A stretch of 64,000 nt of DNA from positions 124,001 to 188,000 of the forward strand of contig SWBL01000027.1 of NCBI GenBank assembly GCA_024195585.1, in the 5' to 3' direction. The position numbers and the translations under genes are program-made. Shown in pieces: positions 10,683 through 21,911 of this stretch; the first letter of the stretch is position 1, and every line of letters begins with the position of its first letter. This DNA comes from Aureobasidium sp. EXF-3400 (Eukaryota; Ascomycota; Dothideomycetes; Dothideales; Saccotheciaceae). The notes beneath the pieces are model-generated. The model was not told the DNA's origin, ran no database searches, and saw only the letters and a program-made list of their open reading frames with translations.

Positions 10683-12386
10683 ATGGATGAAGATTCCGGT
10701 CCCGTGGGCCCTGAGGTCGCTTTATTGTCTCGCTCGTCTTCAGATATCACAGAGCAGGCTGTTCGTCGCGAGTCCAACATGACGCGAGCGGGTACCTTCA
10801 GAGCCTATTGGCTCGGCTGTGTGGTTTGCATGGGCGGCTTTCTATTCGGATATGACTCCGGCATCATTGGTATGAGCCTCGCAGCAGTATGTTTTCTGAT
10901 ACTTGCTGAAAGTGTCATCGCGCAGGTGGAGTTTTGACCCTTGCATCATTCGAGAAGGACTTTGGCTATACAAAGAAACAAGCAACTCGCAACAGTTCCT
11001 TGTCAGTCGGCCTCCAACAACTGGGCGCCTTCCTCGCATGTTTCGCCATCTGGCCGATCACGCATCGATTCGGTCGCAAATGGGCTCTAGTCTTGTGTTC
11101 GACCATCTTCGTCATTGGTGCCATCATCCAGACTATCAACACACATTCCTTCGGCGCTTTTCTGGCTGCTCGATTGATCGCTGGCATCGGCTTGGGAGGA
11201 AGCAGTGTAGTCGTGCCTATGTTCTCAAGTGAAATGGCTCCAAAACAGCTGCGTGGTCAGATTGGCAGCTTCTACCAACTCTTCTATACCCTTGGTAAGC
11301 ACGTAGCCAGCTGTTACGATGCACAGCCATTCTGACTCAAATCAACTAGGTATCTTTACCTCGTACTGGATCGACTACGGCGTCGGCAAGGATATTTCGA
11401 CCAGCCAAGCCAGACAATGGCAGATTCCCATCGGCATCCAGATATTGCCCGCCGCTCTTCTCGGTCTCGGAATGTTTACACTCAAAGAGTCGATTCGCTG
11501 GCTGACTCTCAAAGGCCGTCACCAGGAAGCTTGGGAATCTCTACAATGGATCAGAGCCGACAACGGACCCGACGCACAACTCGAAATGGGCGAGATCCGG
11601 CTCGGCGTTGAGACTGAGCTACGCGAGAAAGAGGGCTTCCAACTCCGGGAGCTCTACACCAAACCTGACAACTTGAAACGCACTGTCACTGCTGCTGTGG
11701 TGTTTATTGCCCAACAATCCACCGGAGCAACAGCGTTTGCGACATATGGTCCACAATACTTCAAACTCCTGGTAGGAAGCAAAGGCAACGATGATCTTCT
11801 ACTCACTGCTATCTTCGGCGCCATCAAAGTGGCTGCTTGCCTGACCTTTGTCCTCTTCGTTGCCGAGCGAGTGAATCGCAAAATCGTGCTTACACTAGGT
11901 GCACTCGGCATGGCCGCTTGCCAGATCTGCACCGCCGCTGTTGTCAGATCCAAACCCCCACCTGGAGACGCCACAGTGACATCCTCTGGAATCGCCACCG
12001 TAGCTCTTATCTACTTATTCGTTATAGCGTATAATTTTTCGTGGGGACCATTACCGTGGCCATATATCTCCGAGATCTTCCCTACACGCATCAGAGAGCC
12101 CGGCATCGGTATAGCCGTCTCCTCGCAATGGCTCTGGAACTTTGTATACTCGATCAGCACACCATACATGATCAAAAACATGGGCTGGGGCACGTTTTTG
12201 TTCTGGGGCATTGCAGATCTGGTTATCGCGGGAGGGACATGGTTCTTCTTGGAGGAGACCAGAGGAAGGAGTTTGGAGGACATCACGCATACGACAGACA
12301 GAGCAAAGAGCTTTGGCGAGGATCTGAGGTACGAGGGAGATGAAGGTACGGCTATTGGAAAGGGACCTGGTGTCGAGGTTCGATAG
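10683..12386 (+). CDS. MFS sugar (hexose/quinate-type) transporter
   Basis: Plasma-membrane proton-coupled or facilitative sugar transporter of the Sugar_tr family. Three exons: 10683-10869, 10926-11294, 11350-12386; 530 aa, normal for the family. Helix 1 has FLFGYDSGIIGG (restored only by removing intron 1), loop 2-3 has RFGRKWA, helix 4-5 has RLIAGIGLGGSSVVVP, and loop 6 contains KESIRWL. In helix 7 the usual QQxxGxN sugar motif reads QQSTGATAFATYGPQYF, and helix 10 has NFSWGPLPWPYISEIFPTRI, the PESPR-equivalent signature. The substrate cannot be read from sequence; the altered helix 7 motif suggests something other than glucose. Neighbours do not point to a pathway. Confidence 0.92.
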
Positions 12387-12788
12387 TTATTGATGAGTGC
12401 GAGTTATCGATACGGCATGTTTTATTTCTACTCGGATTTAGTGTACGAGTGTTGAGTGTTGAGTGTTTCTACCAGTTCACACAAGATACCATGCAAAGAG
12501 GCCAAACTCGCAGTGTCATTAGAGTTCTCCCTTCTGAAGCCTAGGGAATATGCTTTGAATCATTCACTTTCGGCATCAGCGCTCTTGATGGTAGTTCTTG
12601 AGGAGTCGGCTCTTGACACACACAACACCCGAACAGAAGAATGACAAGAGGCATAACACACACTTATACTACCCACACATGACAAGCCAGCAAGCCCCAT
12701 CTGAAAAATTGGGGACAAAAGAAATCGATGGATTCTAAAGAAGCGGTATGTATGTCGAGCTTCCGAACCAAATGCCTTTTGTACGTTT
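12387..12788. other. Convergent intergenic DNA
   Basis: Space between the 3' ends of the transporter and the splicing-factor gene. Nothing else is visible. Confidence 0.5.
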
Positions 12789-14198
12789 CTATCGACGCGA
12801 AGAGCGATGGTGGTCTCTATCCCTACTCCTATCCCTTCTCGATGAAGATTTCGAAGCACTGTCTTCATAGCGGGGATCCCGTCGACTAGAAGACTTTTCG
12901 TACTGTCTGTCTCTTCTTTCGTATTCGCGATCACGAGAACGGTCTCTTCGAGATATCGACTTTTTGTCGTAGTAGTCGCGAGAAGGATCTTTTTTGGTTT
13001 CGCGGTCGCGAGATCTGTCTCTTCTGTCTTTGCGATCGTAGTCTCTAGATCTGTGGTCATATCGGTCGTGATCTCTTTCTCTGTCTTTTCTGCGTCTTCT
13101 CTTTCCCTCTTCTTCATCGTCTGAATGGTCGTCTCTTCTCTTTCTGTCTGTTCTGCTTTCCTCGTCTCGTCTCTCTCTTTTCTTGTCTCTGATTTCCAAG
13201 TCATTGACAACAAATCGTTGGTTCTCTGCTTCTTCCTTGTCTCTGCGGATTTTGTCCTTGAGTTCCTCCTCAGTCAAGGTTTCTCCTGTCTTCTTGTTCT
13301 TCATGGACACAGGGATGAACATGGTTGGTTCTTTTCTTCCTCGCGAGGAAGAAGATTTTCCCCATGCGCCTAGTTCTTCTGCTTGGGCTGCTGCATTGGG
13401 GTCGGCGCCGATTCCCAACAGTGCAGGTCTTTTTGCGGGTGGAAGGTGCCCTTTTTTGGTGGGTTTGGGTTGAGAAGAGGTGGTGGAGGGGCCTTTCCAA
13501 CCCATGCCGCGCAACATTGCTGCGCCGTATTCTTCTACGGGCACGGCGGCGTAGTCGGAGAGTGAAGGGGCTGGAGGAGCGGAGTGGAAGGAGTCGTTGA
13601 AGGCGTCTTCTTCCGTGATGGCTGTGGTGGGGATGGTCAGAGTGGATGTGGGCGCAGCACCCGTGAGAGCATCGATGGCGAGTTGATCTGCTGTTTTTTG
13701 CTGCTCTGGCTTTTCCTCTTGTGATTGCTCTGTCTTCTCTTCCTGTTGTGTATCCTCTGCAGACGCAGGTGCCGATGGCGCAAAGACATTTAATCCATAC
13801 TTGACAGCTTCCGTCTCTTTGACCACTTTATCCGCGCCTTCAGCATTTTGCGCCAACTCTTTTCTCTCATCCAGTTGTTCGGTGGTGATTCCATACTTCT
13901 GCGCTCGTTGGCGTTTGGACGCTTCCCTCCAATCTCTGTTTGCGAGTGCTGTGATGACCAGCGGTTTTTTTTCTTCCTTTCTAGGTGCTCTGGCATCTAC
14001 GGCGCCTCCAGCTGTACTGTCGAAATGCGTGATGGTTTGTCGTTTGGAGTGGTTGGCGTCTTCGTCGTCACTGGCATCGTCGAGTAAGGCGGCGTGATGG
14101 CGTTTCGTGCCATTTGTTTTTTTTGGCGGCGGTGGAGAAGAACGTCGTTGTGTGGGTTTTGAAGAGGAGCCGCCGAGTAAGAAGGAGAGAGAGGTCAT
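12789..14198 (-). CDS. spp2: Pre-mRNA-splicing factor SPP2 (GPKOW/MOS2 G-patch family)
   Basis: SPP2 recruits and activates the DEAH helicase Prp2 in the spliceosome before the first splicing step. Single exon, 469 aa. The start is the ATG at 14198 in an ideal context (CACCATG); the frame extends slightly upstream but only from a TTG. The diagnostic part is the G-patch-like segment YAAVPVEEYGAAMLRGMGWK (middle of the protein), followed by the LPPAKRPALLGIGADP stretch seen in fungal SPP2. Upstream is RDWREASKRQRAQKYGITTE, and the C-terminal third is an RD/RE/RS-rich tail with many ERD and SRD repeats, as in metazoan and filamentous-fungal homologues rather than the short yeast protein. Confidence 0.88.
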   Translation of the reverse strand: MTSLSFLLGGSSSKPTQRRSSPPPPKKTNGTKRHHAALLDDASDDEDANHSKRQTITHFDSTAGGAVDARAPRKEEKKPLVITALANRDWREASKRQRAQKYGITTEQLDERKELAQNAEGADKVVKETEAVKYGLNVFAPSAPASAEDTQQEEKTEQSQEEKPEQQKTADQLAIDALTGAAPTSTLTIPTTAITEEDAFNDSFHSAPPAPSLSDYAAVPVEEYGAAMLRGMGWKGPSTTSSQPKPTKKGHLPPAKRPALLGIGADPNAAAQAEELGAWGKSSSSRGRKEPTMFIPVSMKNKKTGETLTEEELKDKIRRDKEEAENQRFVVNDLEIRDKKRERRDEESRTDRKRRDDHSDDEEEGKRRRRKDRERDHDRYDHRSRDYDRKDRRDRSRDRETKKDPSRDYYDKKSISRRDRSRDREYERRDRQYEKSSSRRDPRYEDSASKSSSRRDRSRDRDHHRSSRR

Positions 14199-14797
14199 GG
14201 TGTTTGCGCGACCTTGGTTTGTCAAGAGAGAAAGGCGGATGGATGGTCACAACTTGGGAGTTTTGTCGCACTGCGGCGGCCTTTGACGTAGTTGTACGAG
14301 TCAAAAAGTTGGTCTTGGCTTCCTGAGGCACCCTGGACCCTGCGGCTCTAGACTTCCACTCTTCGGTCGTGCTACCTTTTGACGAAAGGAAAAAAATCCA
14401 TATTTGTCTGAGGATTTTTATGGAATCCATCTCTCCTCATAGCCTCTCGTCTTTTTCGTAGTCGACTGTGCATGTTCTCAGCTGAAACACTGATCGTATT
14501 ATCCACCGAGAGATCAGTCTCGAATATTGTGGAAAGCCAGTATTCAAATTTCCACTACTGCATAATAAAGATAACCAGAGAATTTTCCTCCAGAGAAAGA
14601 GATCACGGGATAGATACTCAAATGATGCATGTTCAAAAAGGAGTGTCCTGTGTCTGCATCTTCAAGCCCTCTGTCTCAAAAACCGTTTCCTCCCAAAAAA
14701 AGACATCTCATCGCATCGCAAGAAATCGAACCCCAATCCTGGATCCACAGTCCATAGCAAATTATCGAATCTCCCTCCATTTGGTGTCCGCGTCACT
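14199..14797. other. Intergenic DNA
   Basis: Promoter of the SPP2 gene and 3' flank of the F-box-like gene. No gene seen. A minus-strand open frame over 14068-14430 is mostly antisense or out of frame to SPP2 and has no features. Confidence 0.5.
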
Positions 14798-15763
14798 TCA
14801 GGCATCGGGGGCTTTGCGCAGAACGTAGGTGTCGCCCTTATATTTGATCACGCAGGGAGTTTCTTTGAGGCGCTTCATGTTGATGGTGTGGACAGCCATG
14901 GCAAAGGTCACCTGTCCCTGGTTGATGACGCGCTCAAGACCCATGATGTTAGCCATACTGAGGGCCAGAGCATCCCTCTTGATACCAGTGATCTTGCAAA
15001 AGACATTGTCTTCGAGATCAGCAAGGCAACGGTCATGCTCCTTGCCAACCGAGATGCTGCGTTGTTCATTTCTGGTAACGATGCTGTGGAGTTGATCATG
15101 GGTGGACAGACTGTCCAGGATGGCGCGAGGGAAGTGAGGGTATTGTTCGCCGAGCTTCGAGCAGTAGCGACAGCTGGCTTCGTGCCTGACAGTGAAGGTG
15201 CCGATCTTGCTGCCAGCCTTGCGCGAATACTGGAGGACCAGCTCAGTCTGGTTTTGCACGCCAAAGTGGATGACCAGATTCTTGAAGAGAGGTGTCCTGT
15301 AGCCCAGAGGTGTCAACCACTCCATGACCGAGTTCTGGATCTTGAACTTGGCTTCCTTTGCCTGGCTGTCTTTGGCGATGGGAGCTTCTTCAGTGAAGAC
15401 GCGGAAAGTGTTGGTGCCGACGAAGATGGGCAGGACAGTTGCGCGTAGATATCTGTTGATACGGGCGAGTGCAGGAGTCTGGGCGTTCTCGAGCATGATG
15501 ATTCCCTCTGAATCTTCAACCACGTATTCGTAGACCATGATCTGAACTTCGGTAGGCAGGCGCAGTAGAGGAAACACACCAGAAGGAACATGTTCCTCGG
15601 GAGGATCTTGAGTAGGTTGGTTGGCCATCGCGGTAGTTGAGTCGACAGAGTCCTTGCTCTTGCTTTCTTCGTCCTCTCTCTTCTTGTTCTTGCTCTTGAT
15701 GTTTTCAATGACTTGTTTGCGAACCTCGGCGCGCTTCTTGGTCTGCAGGCGCGTCTCACGCAT
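14798..15763 (-). CDS. F-box-like fungal protein
   Basis: Single coding exon, 321 aa. After a basic coiled-coil-like N-terminus (RLQTKKRAEVRKQVIENIKS) there is LLRLPTEVQIMVYEYVV (near residues 65-85), the LPxEvrxxIyeyv form of the F-box-like domain found in large lineage-specific families of Dothideomycetes. The rest has no LRR or WD repeats. Such proteins are thought to link substrates to SCF ubiquitin ligases, but the substrate is unknown. Immediately upstream the minus strand reads a good intron (GTATGT ... CTGACAG) just before the ATG, so a 5'UTR intron is likely. Confidence 0.72.
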   Translation of the reverse strand: MRETRLQTKKRAEVRKQVIENIKSKNKKREDEESKSKDSVDSTTAMANQPTQDPPEEHVPSGVFPLLRLPTEVQIMVYEYVVEDSEGIIMLENAQTPALARINRYLRATVLPIFVGTNTFRVFTEEAPIAKDSQAKEAKFKIQNSVMEWLTPLGYRTPLFKNLVIHFGVQNQTELVLQYSRKAGSKIGTFTVRHEASCRYCSKLGEQYPHFPRAILDSLSTHDQLHSIVTRNEQRSISVGKEHDRCLADLEDNVFCKITGIKRDALALSMANIMGLERVINQGQVTFAMAVHTINMKRLKETPCVIKYKGDTYVLRKAPDA

Positions 15764-16573
15764 GGTTAGTCCTGATGCAAAGATCTGTCAGTATTGATCG
15801 TAGTTGAACTGGAAGATCTTAAAGGACATACGAAGCAAGAGAGTGTTGTCAAGGTGAGGTACTGCAACCGAGGTGAGATGGGATGAAGTGGTCCAAGAGT
15901 ATGTTGAAGAAGAAAGGTGATCCTTGATAGGAAGCAATCAATGAAAGATTGGTAGGTGAGGAGAGTGGAGGTGAGGTGGAAGCAGGTTGTATATATGTAC
16001 TTGCCAGTCTGGTATCATCGACTCACTGAAGGCGGCGGTAGCTGTTCAGTCGCAGCTGTTGTAGTATAGAAGGTCGTTGTCAATGTTGGCTGTTATATTG
16101 AAGTCGTTCTCATTGACTTGCAACCGCACCTCTCAGCAGCTCCCACCTCAGGGGATGTCGACTTCCGGTATGATGTGAAGAACGACGATTGAGGGGTGGA
16201 AAGACTCGAGGAGGTTGAGGTTGTGGCTGTTGATACAGACTGAGCAATGCTTATCAATCGACCGTGAATGAACGAGAGTGAACAACTCCTAAATGAGTGG
16301 TACCTGATCTAAATATGGATTGGGCATGAGAAAAAAAGAAGAGGATTTTGTGGAGAGTGATCAGGCAGACGAGGCCAAGGAAGAATGGTTGTTGGACGGA
16401 AAGTGAAAGAGAAACACCCACGAAGTCAGCGACTAAGCATGCCGTGTTGTCGGGCACAACGGATGTGAAGATTGGACTATAAATCACGACATTATCTCGA
16501 GGTTTTCTCCCTCTTCTTCCATCACACACGACAAATCAATCTGAAAGTCCAACATCCTCCAAACACACCCATC
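15764..16573. other. Divergent intergenic region
   Basis: Promoters of the F-box-like gene and of the small charged protein gene; contains the probable 5'UTR intron of the former (about 15775-15830). No gene otherwise. Confidence 0.5.
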
Positions 16574-17175
16574 ATGTCTGACAACGAATCCACCAACGGC
16601 GAATCTCCTGTCAAGGCTGACAAGAAGGCCGTGGTCTTCACTGAAAAGGAGGAGATGGTCCTCAAGGCTGCCTGGCGCTGCCTCAAGTCTGGTCCTCCCG
16701 AGGTAAGAGATTACCCGTCACAATCCCATCACAGAGCTGACGAGACCAGATTGACATGGAAAAGCTCATGAGAGCTGCTGGCTTCAACACCATGAAGACT
16801 ACATCCAATACTTGGGGTAAGTTAGGGAATGCCCGCAGAGGATGATCGCGCAGATCATGCTGACTGTTGTTCCTCTTCAGGTGTTATCAAGAAGAAGCTC
16901 TTCAGTGACGTTGATGGCGATTCTCTCCCCACCGCACCCAGTGAGTCTGAATCCTTGACGCGATTTGTTTACGCATCTAACCACACCTGATAGACACCCC
17001 AGCTAAGCCCAAGGCTCCCGCCAAGGGCAAGAAGGCTGCTGCTACCCCCACCCCCTCGAAGAAGCGCGGCAAGAAGGATGTCGAGGACGAGGACGGTGAT
17101 GAAGACGATGAGGGAAGAACTCTCGTCAACAAGAGAAAGAAGATCGTCAAGACTGAGGACTCTGACGATGATTGA
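16574..17175 (+). CDS. Small charged nuclear-type protein, unrecognised family
   Basis: Four exons: 16574-16702, 16750-16816, 16881-16940, 16994-17175; 145 aa. All junctions are GT-AG and in phase. The first half holds a compact conserved-looking segment, FTEKEEMVLKAAWRCLKSG then IDMEKLMRAAGFNTMKTTSN and TWGVIKKKLF, which looks like a small helical domain. The second half is Lys/Ala/Pro-rich (KPKAPAKGKKAAATPTPSKK) with an acidic run and a basic cluster NKRKKIVK, resembling chromatin-associated tails with a nuclear localisation signal. Relatives are, to my knowledge, common uncharacterised small proteins in ascomycetes. Convergent with KAE1, only 111 bp between stops. Confidence 0.82.
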
Positions 17176-17286
17176 AAAGTCGGTACAACCTTGAGCGTTG
17201 TCTTGTAGCGCAAGGCAGACTCAAAGGGTGATGAGAAGGATACACGGGCAGTTTGGCATGACCTTCCCGTATCAGAAGAATGAAGT

Positions 17287-18399
17287 TTAGTCTCTCCAGT
17301 TGATCAAGGGTTCATCAGTCCTAAACCTCTGTGTACAGCTGCTGTCCATGATGTCGGTCGTCTGGCCCATACGGTAGGCAAGAAGACCAGCGTGGGCAAT
17401 CATGATACCATTGTCGATGCAGAAGCGTTCGTCAGTCGCATAGACGCTTCCTCCACGCTCACTTGCCATCATACCCATCATATCTTGCAGTCTCACGTTG
17501 CAGCCGACACCACCGACAATTAGGACCTGACTTGCACCAACGTGGGCCATGGCACGCTCAGTGATCTCAACCAGCATAGCAAAGACGGTCTCCTGTAAGC
17601 TGAAGCACAAATCTTCACGAGTGATGTCTTCTCCCGTCTCTTCATCCTTCCATACGTCAGTCTTGCCATTCTGACCAGCCTCCAGCTTCTTTGCCAACTC
17701 CTCGATACGTGCAAGAATTCCTGAGAAACTGACATCCATGCCCTTGACGGCGTAGGGCAGCTCGACCAAAATCTTGCCCTTCTTGGCCATTTGTTCAATG
17801 TTGTAACCAGGAGCAGGATCGTTGCTGATTGCCAGAACTCTGGCGAATCTGTCCAGACAGTTACCAACAGCGATGTCGAGGGCTTCGCCAAAGATACGGT
17901 ATCGTTGAGCACTGTATGCGATGATCTGGGTATTTCCACCAGAGACGTAGAGGACGACAGGGTTCTGGGCACCAGTGATGGCACGGCCCATCTCGATATG
18001 GCCGACACAGTGATTGACACCGACAAGGGGCTTGTTCCAGAGAAGGGATAGCATACGAGCAGCAATAGCGACAGCACCGAGAGGAGCACCCATACCAGGG
18101 CCTTTGGTGAAGCAGATACAGTCAATGTCGTCGACTGAGACTCGTGCTTGCTTCATAGCCTGCTTGACTAGACGTACGACCCAGCGACGATGGTGGGCAG
18201 CGGTATCCTTGGGCAGGAAACCAGAGCCTGGAGGCGAGACATAGGTATGACGAAGGTTGGACAAAATCTGGACCGGAGGGCTGTCGTGTTTCGAAGGAGC
18301 CTGTCGTGTCTGGGGGCTGTCGGCTTGAGAAGAGGGATGAAGGATGACACCGACACCGAGCTTGTTGGCAGAGCCTTCGAGACCTATCGCGATGGCCAT
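17287..18399 (-). CDS. kae1: KAE1, catalytic subunit of KEOPS (tRNA N6-threonylcarbamoyladenosine synthesis)
   Basis: Transfers the threonylcarbamoyl group from TC-AMP to A37 of ANN-decoding tRNAs, as part of KEOPS in cytosol and nucleus. Single exon, 370 aa from the ATG at 18399. Metal-binding HxxxH is in [13 protein letters not shown]; other hallmarks are [38 protein letters not shown] and [16 protein letters not shown]. The start was chosen because [13 protein letters not shown] is the conserved KAE1 beginning. The frame is open further upstream with in-frame ATGs at 18546 and 18585; the extra segment has no acidic residues after its first few positions and many Arg/Lys/Ser, as in a mitochondrial presequence. 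Confidence 0.95.
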   Translation of the reverse strand: MAIAIGLEGSANKLGVGVILHPSSQADSPQTRQAPSKHDSPPVQILSNLRHTYVSPPGSGFLPKDTAAHHRRWVVRLVKQAMKQARVSVDDIDCICFTKGPGMGAPLGAVAIAARMLSLLWNKPLVGVNHCVGHIEMGRAITGAQNPVVLYVSGGNTQIIAYSAQRYRIFGEALDIAVGNCLDRFARVLAISNDPAPGYNIEQMAKKGKILVELPYAVKGMDVSFSGILARIEELAKKLEAGQNGKTDVWKDEETGEDITREDLCFSLQETVFAMLVEITERAMAHVGASQVLIVGGVGCNVRLQDMMGMMASERGGSVYATDERFCIDNGIMIAHAGLLAYRMGQTTDIMDSSCTQRFRTDEPLINWRD

Positions 18400-19224
18400 T
18401 TTGGTGCTTGTGAGATTTGTAGAGCAAGCACGACGGACGGTGTTAAGAAACGGACTTGGTCGCAGAAGGGACTTTGACGCCAACCAGATTGGGAAAAGTG
18501 GCAGCGCTTGATGGCCCAGGGCCTTGGCCTTGTCTGTGATATTCATATTACCTTCTTTACCTGACAACCTCTGCAAAGGGCACATCACCACGCCTCTGCA
18601 CTTAGCACCTCGTCGTCGTCCTGCTTATTTCTACCGACTTCTCTCTGTTCCTTTACTCCCTTTCTCATCTTGTTCCCTTGGTCAATCTCATCTCACTCAC
18701 CAACCCAAACCACTTTCGTCCATACTCAGCACCGCCTCAGTCATGGTCTTCTCTGTCGCCAATTTTACTCGCCTTCTACCGTGAGCAGAGAGAGCATATC
18801 ACTCTGACTCTTCTCCCCCGTAACCACTCGCATCATCCTGGAATCAGCGCCTGTACTCGTCTCTTCTTGTACTACCGCCGCCCCGCTTACCGCCTGTACT
18901 GCACACTGCCTGCTAGAACCGACGACACTCACCACAACCACTTTGACACTTGCAATGCTTCCGCCTTGCATCGTCTACCCAAGTAGCAGAGTCTGCTCTG
19001 TCACACCCCACAGACACCTCAAGATCAACACTCGGCCCTACCTAAGCGAATCATCACAACCAGAGAAATTCCTCTTTTCGACTTTAGACTCGATACCAGA
19101 TTGAGAGGAAAAATGGTCTCTGTGACCGAGCAATGCTTGACGTTTCTCATCTACTATACAAAAGTCGTCAAGCGAAGAAAAAAAAGTGGTATCACAAAAA
19201 GTTTTCGCCAGAAAAATGCTCAAA
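18400..19224. other. Intergenic DNA with an open extension of KAE1
   Basis: Bases 18400-18585 are an in-frame upstream extension of KAE1. The rest is CT-rich on the plus strand around 18550-18950 (KAE1 promoter) and then the 3' flank of EPL1. No separate gene seen. Confidence 0.5.
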
Positions 19225-21050
19225 TCAACTTCCACCCTCGCCCTGGCCATGACTGCTTCCATGGCCCGCCGTCGAAGCACCACCCGCCATTGCCACATCG
19301 CCGCTGGACGCTGCTCGCCTCAGCTGTGCTACGTGGTCTGCTGTCGGGTCGACTGGCCTCCGCGGCGCCAGGATGCTAGCCCGATAGCTGATGCCCAGTG
19401 TGTCGTAGCAATCCATAGGATATACGACCGTCTCGCCATCACTTTCATCATCCGAGTCGCCTATCACGCCTTTGCTCTGAACAAACATGCGCGGCTTGCG
19501 TTGTTCAATGTACAGACGACCATTTCGACCAAATCGTCGCCTGTAAGCAGGTCTTTCGTACCCTGCCTCGGGTGGTGGCGAGTTGAAGCGGAACATGGTA
19601 CGAAGTATTGGTTGTTCTTGCGCAGCACTGACTGGTGTAGGCAAATCTACGTCTTTCATCTCGACATCCTTGGCATGATCTTGTGATGTCTCTGAATGCA
19701 GAGATGCTGGCGGCGTCGGCAGCTGGACCTCTTCAATGCGTGGCAGATATCCAGACGCTGAGGAAGGCTCGGCTGGCGGTGTGATTGGTCCCCAAGTATT
19801 GTCGACCCAATCCTTGTTCCACTTGCGATGTTGACCAATCTTCTCTTCGACTGATCGCTGTATCGCCGCAGCTGCCTCTTCTTGGATGTCTGACAGCTGT
19901 ACGAGATCGTTCTCTGGCGCTGCCCGGACTGCCTCTGTCCTCGTGCCAGGGAGACGCAATGTTGTGGGCCTTTGTCCATCGGCCTTCGTTGGTCTGGGCT
20001 TGGGTGTGGGCTGTTCAACATCAGCATGCGAACCACGACAACGGTAACAAGATCATGACTTACTCTTTGGTTGACAAGGAGTTCCTCGTCTTCTCCCTTT
20101 TCACCCTTGATCCCTTGCTGCACCTTGACCTTCTTCAACTCACTGCGTTGCTCAAACACCTTGCGTTCTGTCTCTATCCTCTGCTTGATCAAACGCTCGC
20201 GCTGATTGACAGATATAAGAAGTTGTCTTGCATCTTCAAGCTCTCTCCTCAGCTTCTTGAGCTTCTCGGTCACCTGAGCATCTCTACCTCTGGTCTTGCG
20301 AGCCTGTCGTACTTCGCGACGTCTGAAACATACGTAGGCGTCGTTGTCATCAGTATCAGCTCCAGTCTCGAACTTGAGGCTTGATAATAGCGAGCGATTG
20401 CCGTTCTGCGCTCTTCTCGAACGCCAGTGTTCATACACATCCTTAGCCCACTTTCGAGCTTCTACAGAAAGGTTTGTCTCATCTTCTGGGTCGTCATAAT
20501 AGCCTTCGGCTTCTTCGAGTGTCAGAATCGGAGCGTTGGAAATATTGGCGAAAGGATGATTCTTGTCGGACTTGAGCTCAAAGAAACTCATCAGCTCTTC
20601 AAAGACATCTTCCGAGAGCTTCTCATCATCTTTTTTGGACGAGTTGAAGTTCAGCAAGAAAAGATCATCCTCGTCGTCGATATTGTACTGATGTCCGATG
20701 CAGTCTTCAACCGTTGAACTGAACCGAATGTAGGTAGCAGGCTCAGCAAAATGTCGTGGATACAACTGATCATATGGAATACCACTCGACTTTGTCTCTG
20801 GGGTTGGAATATAGACTTGGTTGACTTTGGCACCTAGCGACGCGGCGGCAGAGGCAGAGATAACAGCCTGGAGATGGTGTTCTGTCTCCTCTGCCTTTTC
20901 TACACCAGTCTCAACATGAGGTATGTGGCGTTGAGGGTCCTCATCGATGGCAAAGGTCTCTATTTCATTCTCCTTGACGACCTGTAGCGGATGCTTGGTC
21001 GAAAGTTTCCTCTGCCTGAAGCGTGCACCGGAGGCACGAGTGCTCTGCAT
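19225..21050 (-). CDS. epl1: Enhancer of polycomb-like protein (EPL1), NuA4 scaffold
   Basis: EPL1 anchors the catalytic Piccolo module (Esa1, Yng2, Eaf6) to the NuA4 histone H4/H2A acetyltransferase. Two exons, 21050-20064 and 20010-19225, intron 53 nt; 590 aa. The N-terminal EPL1 signature FRQRKLSTKHPLQVVKE starts about residue 10, then HVETGVEKAEETEHHLQ, and later AYVCFRRREVRQARKTRGRD, all typical EPcA-domain pieces; a long charged coiled coil follows (RELEDARQLLISVNQRERLI). The C-terminal half after the intron is Pro/Ser-rich with an arginine-rich patch (YRRRFGRNGRLYIEQRK). The start is the first true ATG; the frame is open a few codons more but from TTG. Confidence 0.94.
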
Positions 21051-21911
21051 ACTCTCATGCAAAGTTGTGGTGATGAATGAAAATTTATGCAGTCAGAAAA
21101 AGGCTTGGCGTCGGATTAATGAAAAGCTGTCCTTGCGGGAAAAATTTGCGTGTCGCGAAAGTGGGATGGAGGAACAGGGAGAGAGCAAAGGAAAAGTGCG
21201 CGCAACCGCCAACGCAACGCAAATAATTAATAAAAAGCCTCGAGTATTAAAACTGAGGTTCGATTTTGATGGTCGTGTCGATATTGTGATTTTCGGAGAT
21301 GGCGGTGGATGGTGGTGGTGCTTTGTTGTCGATTTGTGGTGGTGCAGCGCGTGTCGCTTTGGCGTGGGTTGCGAGTGCTCTGAGAGGGCGAGTTTCTGTC
21401 GTCGGGCGTTGTGGCATTTGTTTCCGCCCCTTGATCGTGTCCAGTCTAAAGCTCACTATTCCCATCGGATGGCGCTTTCGCCGATACCAAACAAGCAGGC
21501 GCTACCTCACAATTTCCGCTTTGAGCGGTGACATTCACTTCCTGCAAGTGAAACACAGGTAAAAAAGCAACATGGCGGCTACGATCGCGATCTGTGAATG
21601 ACAGGTACCGTCGCCCTCTTCGTCTTGCCCTTACAAGGAAAACAGAATATTCAAGAGATGCGAATATACTTAGTGTCTGCCTTGTCGCGAGAATCACCGC
21701 AGCACTTATGTTTTATTTTCATAATGAATAGATCAACAGCGTTCTCTCATGACCAGTTACTAGATCCAGCACTAGCTTCGGACAATTGACAAGTACAGGG
21801 GGCTTCCACACCGTCAGTCATACTGTATGCGCGCATCATCGCGCTTACTGAAATGCAGCCAGTACAATTTGGTTCTCGAACACTTTTGGAAACACTCAAC
21901 GACCCTCCACA
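21051..21911. other. Divergent intergenic region (EPL1 / lipid-droplet hydrolase)
   Basis: Promoters on both sides. Short open frames on the plus strand look like translated promoter DNA (Trp/Cys-rich, no motif). Nothing else seen. Confidence 0.5.

Noticed and set aside
12560..13213. 217-codon Glu/Arg/Thr-rich frame on the minus strand
   Set aside because: It is the shifted frame of the RD/RE-repeat tail of SPP2; repeats keep more than one frame open.
14690..14760. Sequence resembling the reverse complement of a tRNA B-box (TCGAACCCC)
   Set aside because: No paired T-stem or acceptor stem can be formed around it. Other TTCGA occurrences (for example near 33895) also fail to pair.
17520..18125. 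201-codon open frame on the minus strand inside KAE1 in another frame
   Set aside because: It lies wholly within the highly conserved KAE1 coding sequence, on the same strand but shifted, and has Arg/Ser-rich composition typical of a shadow frame.
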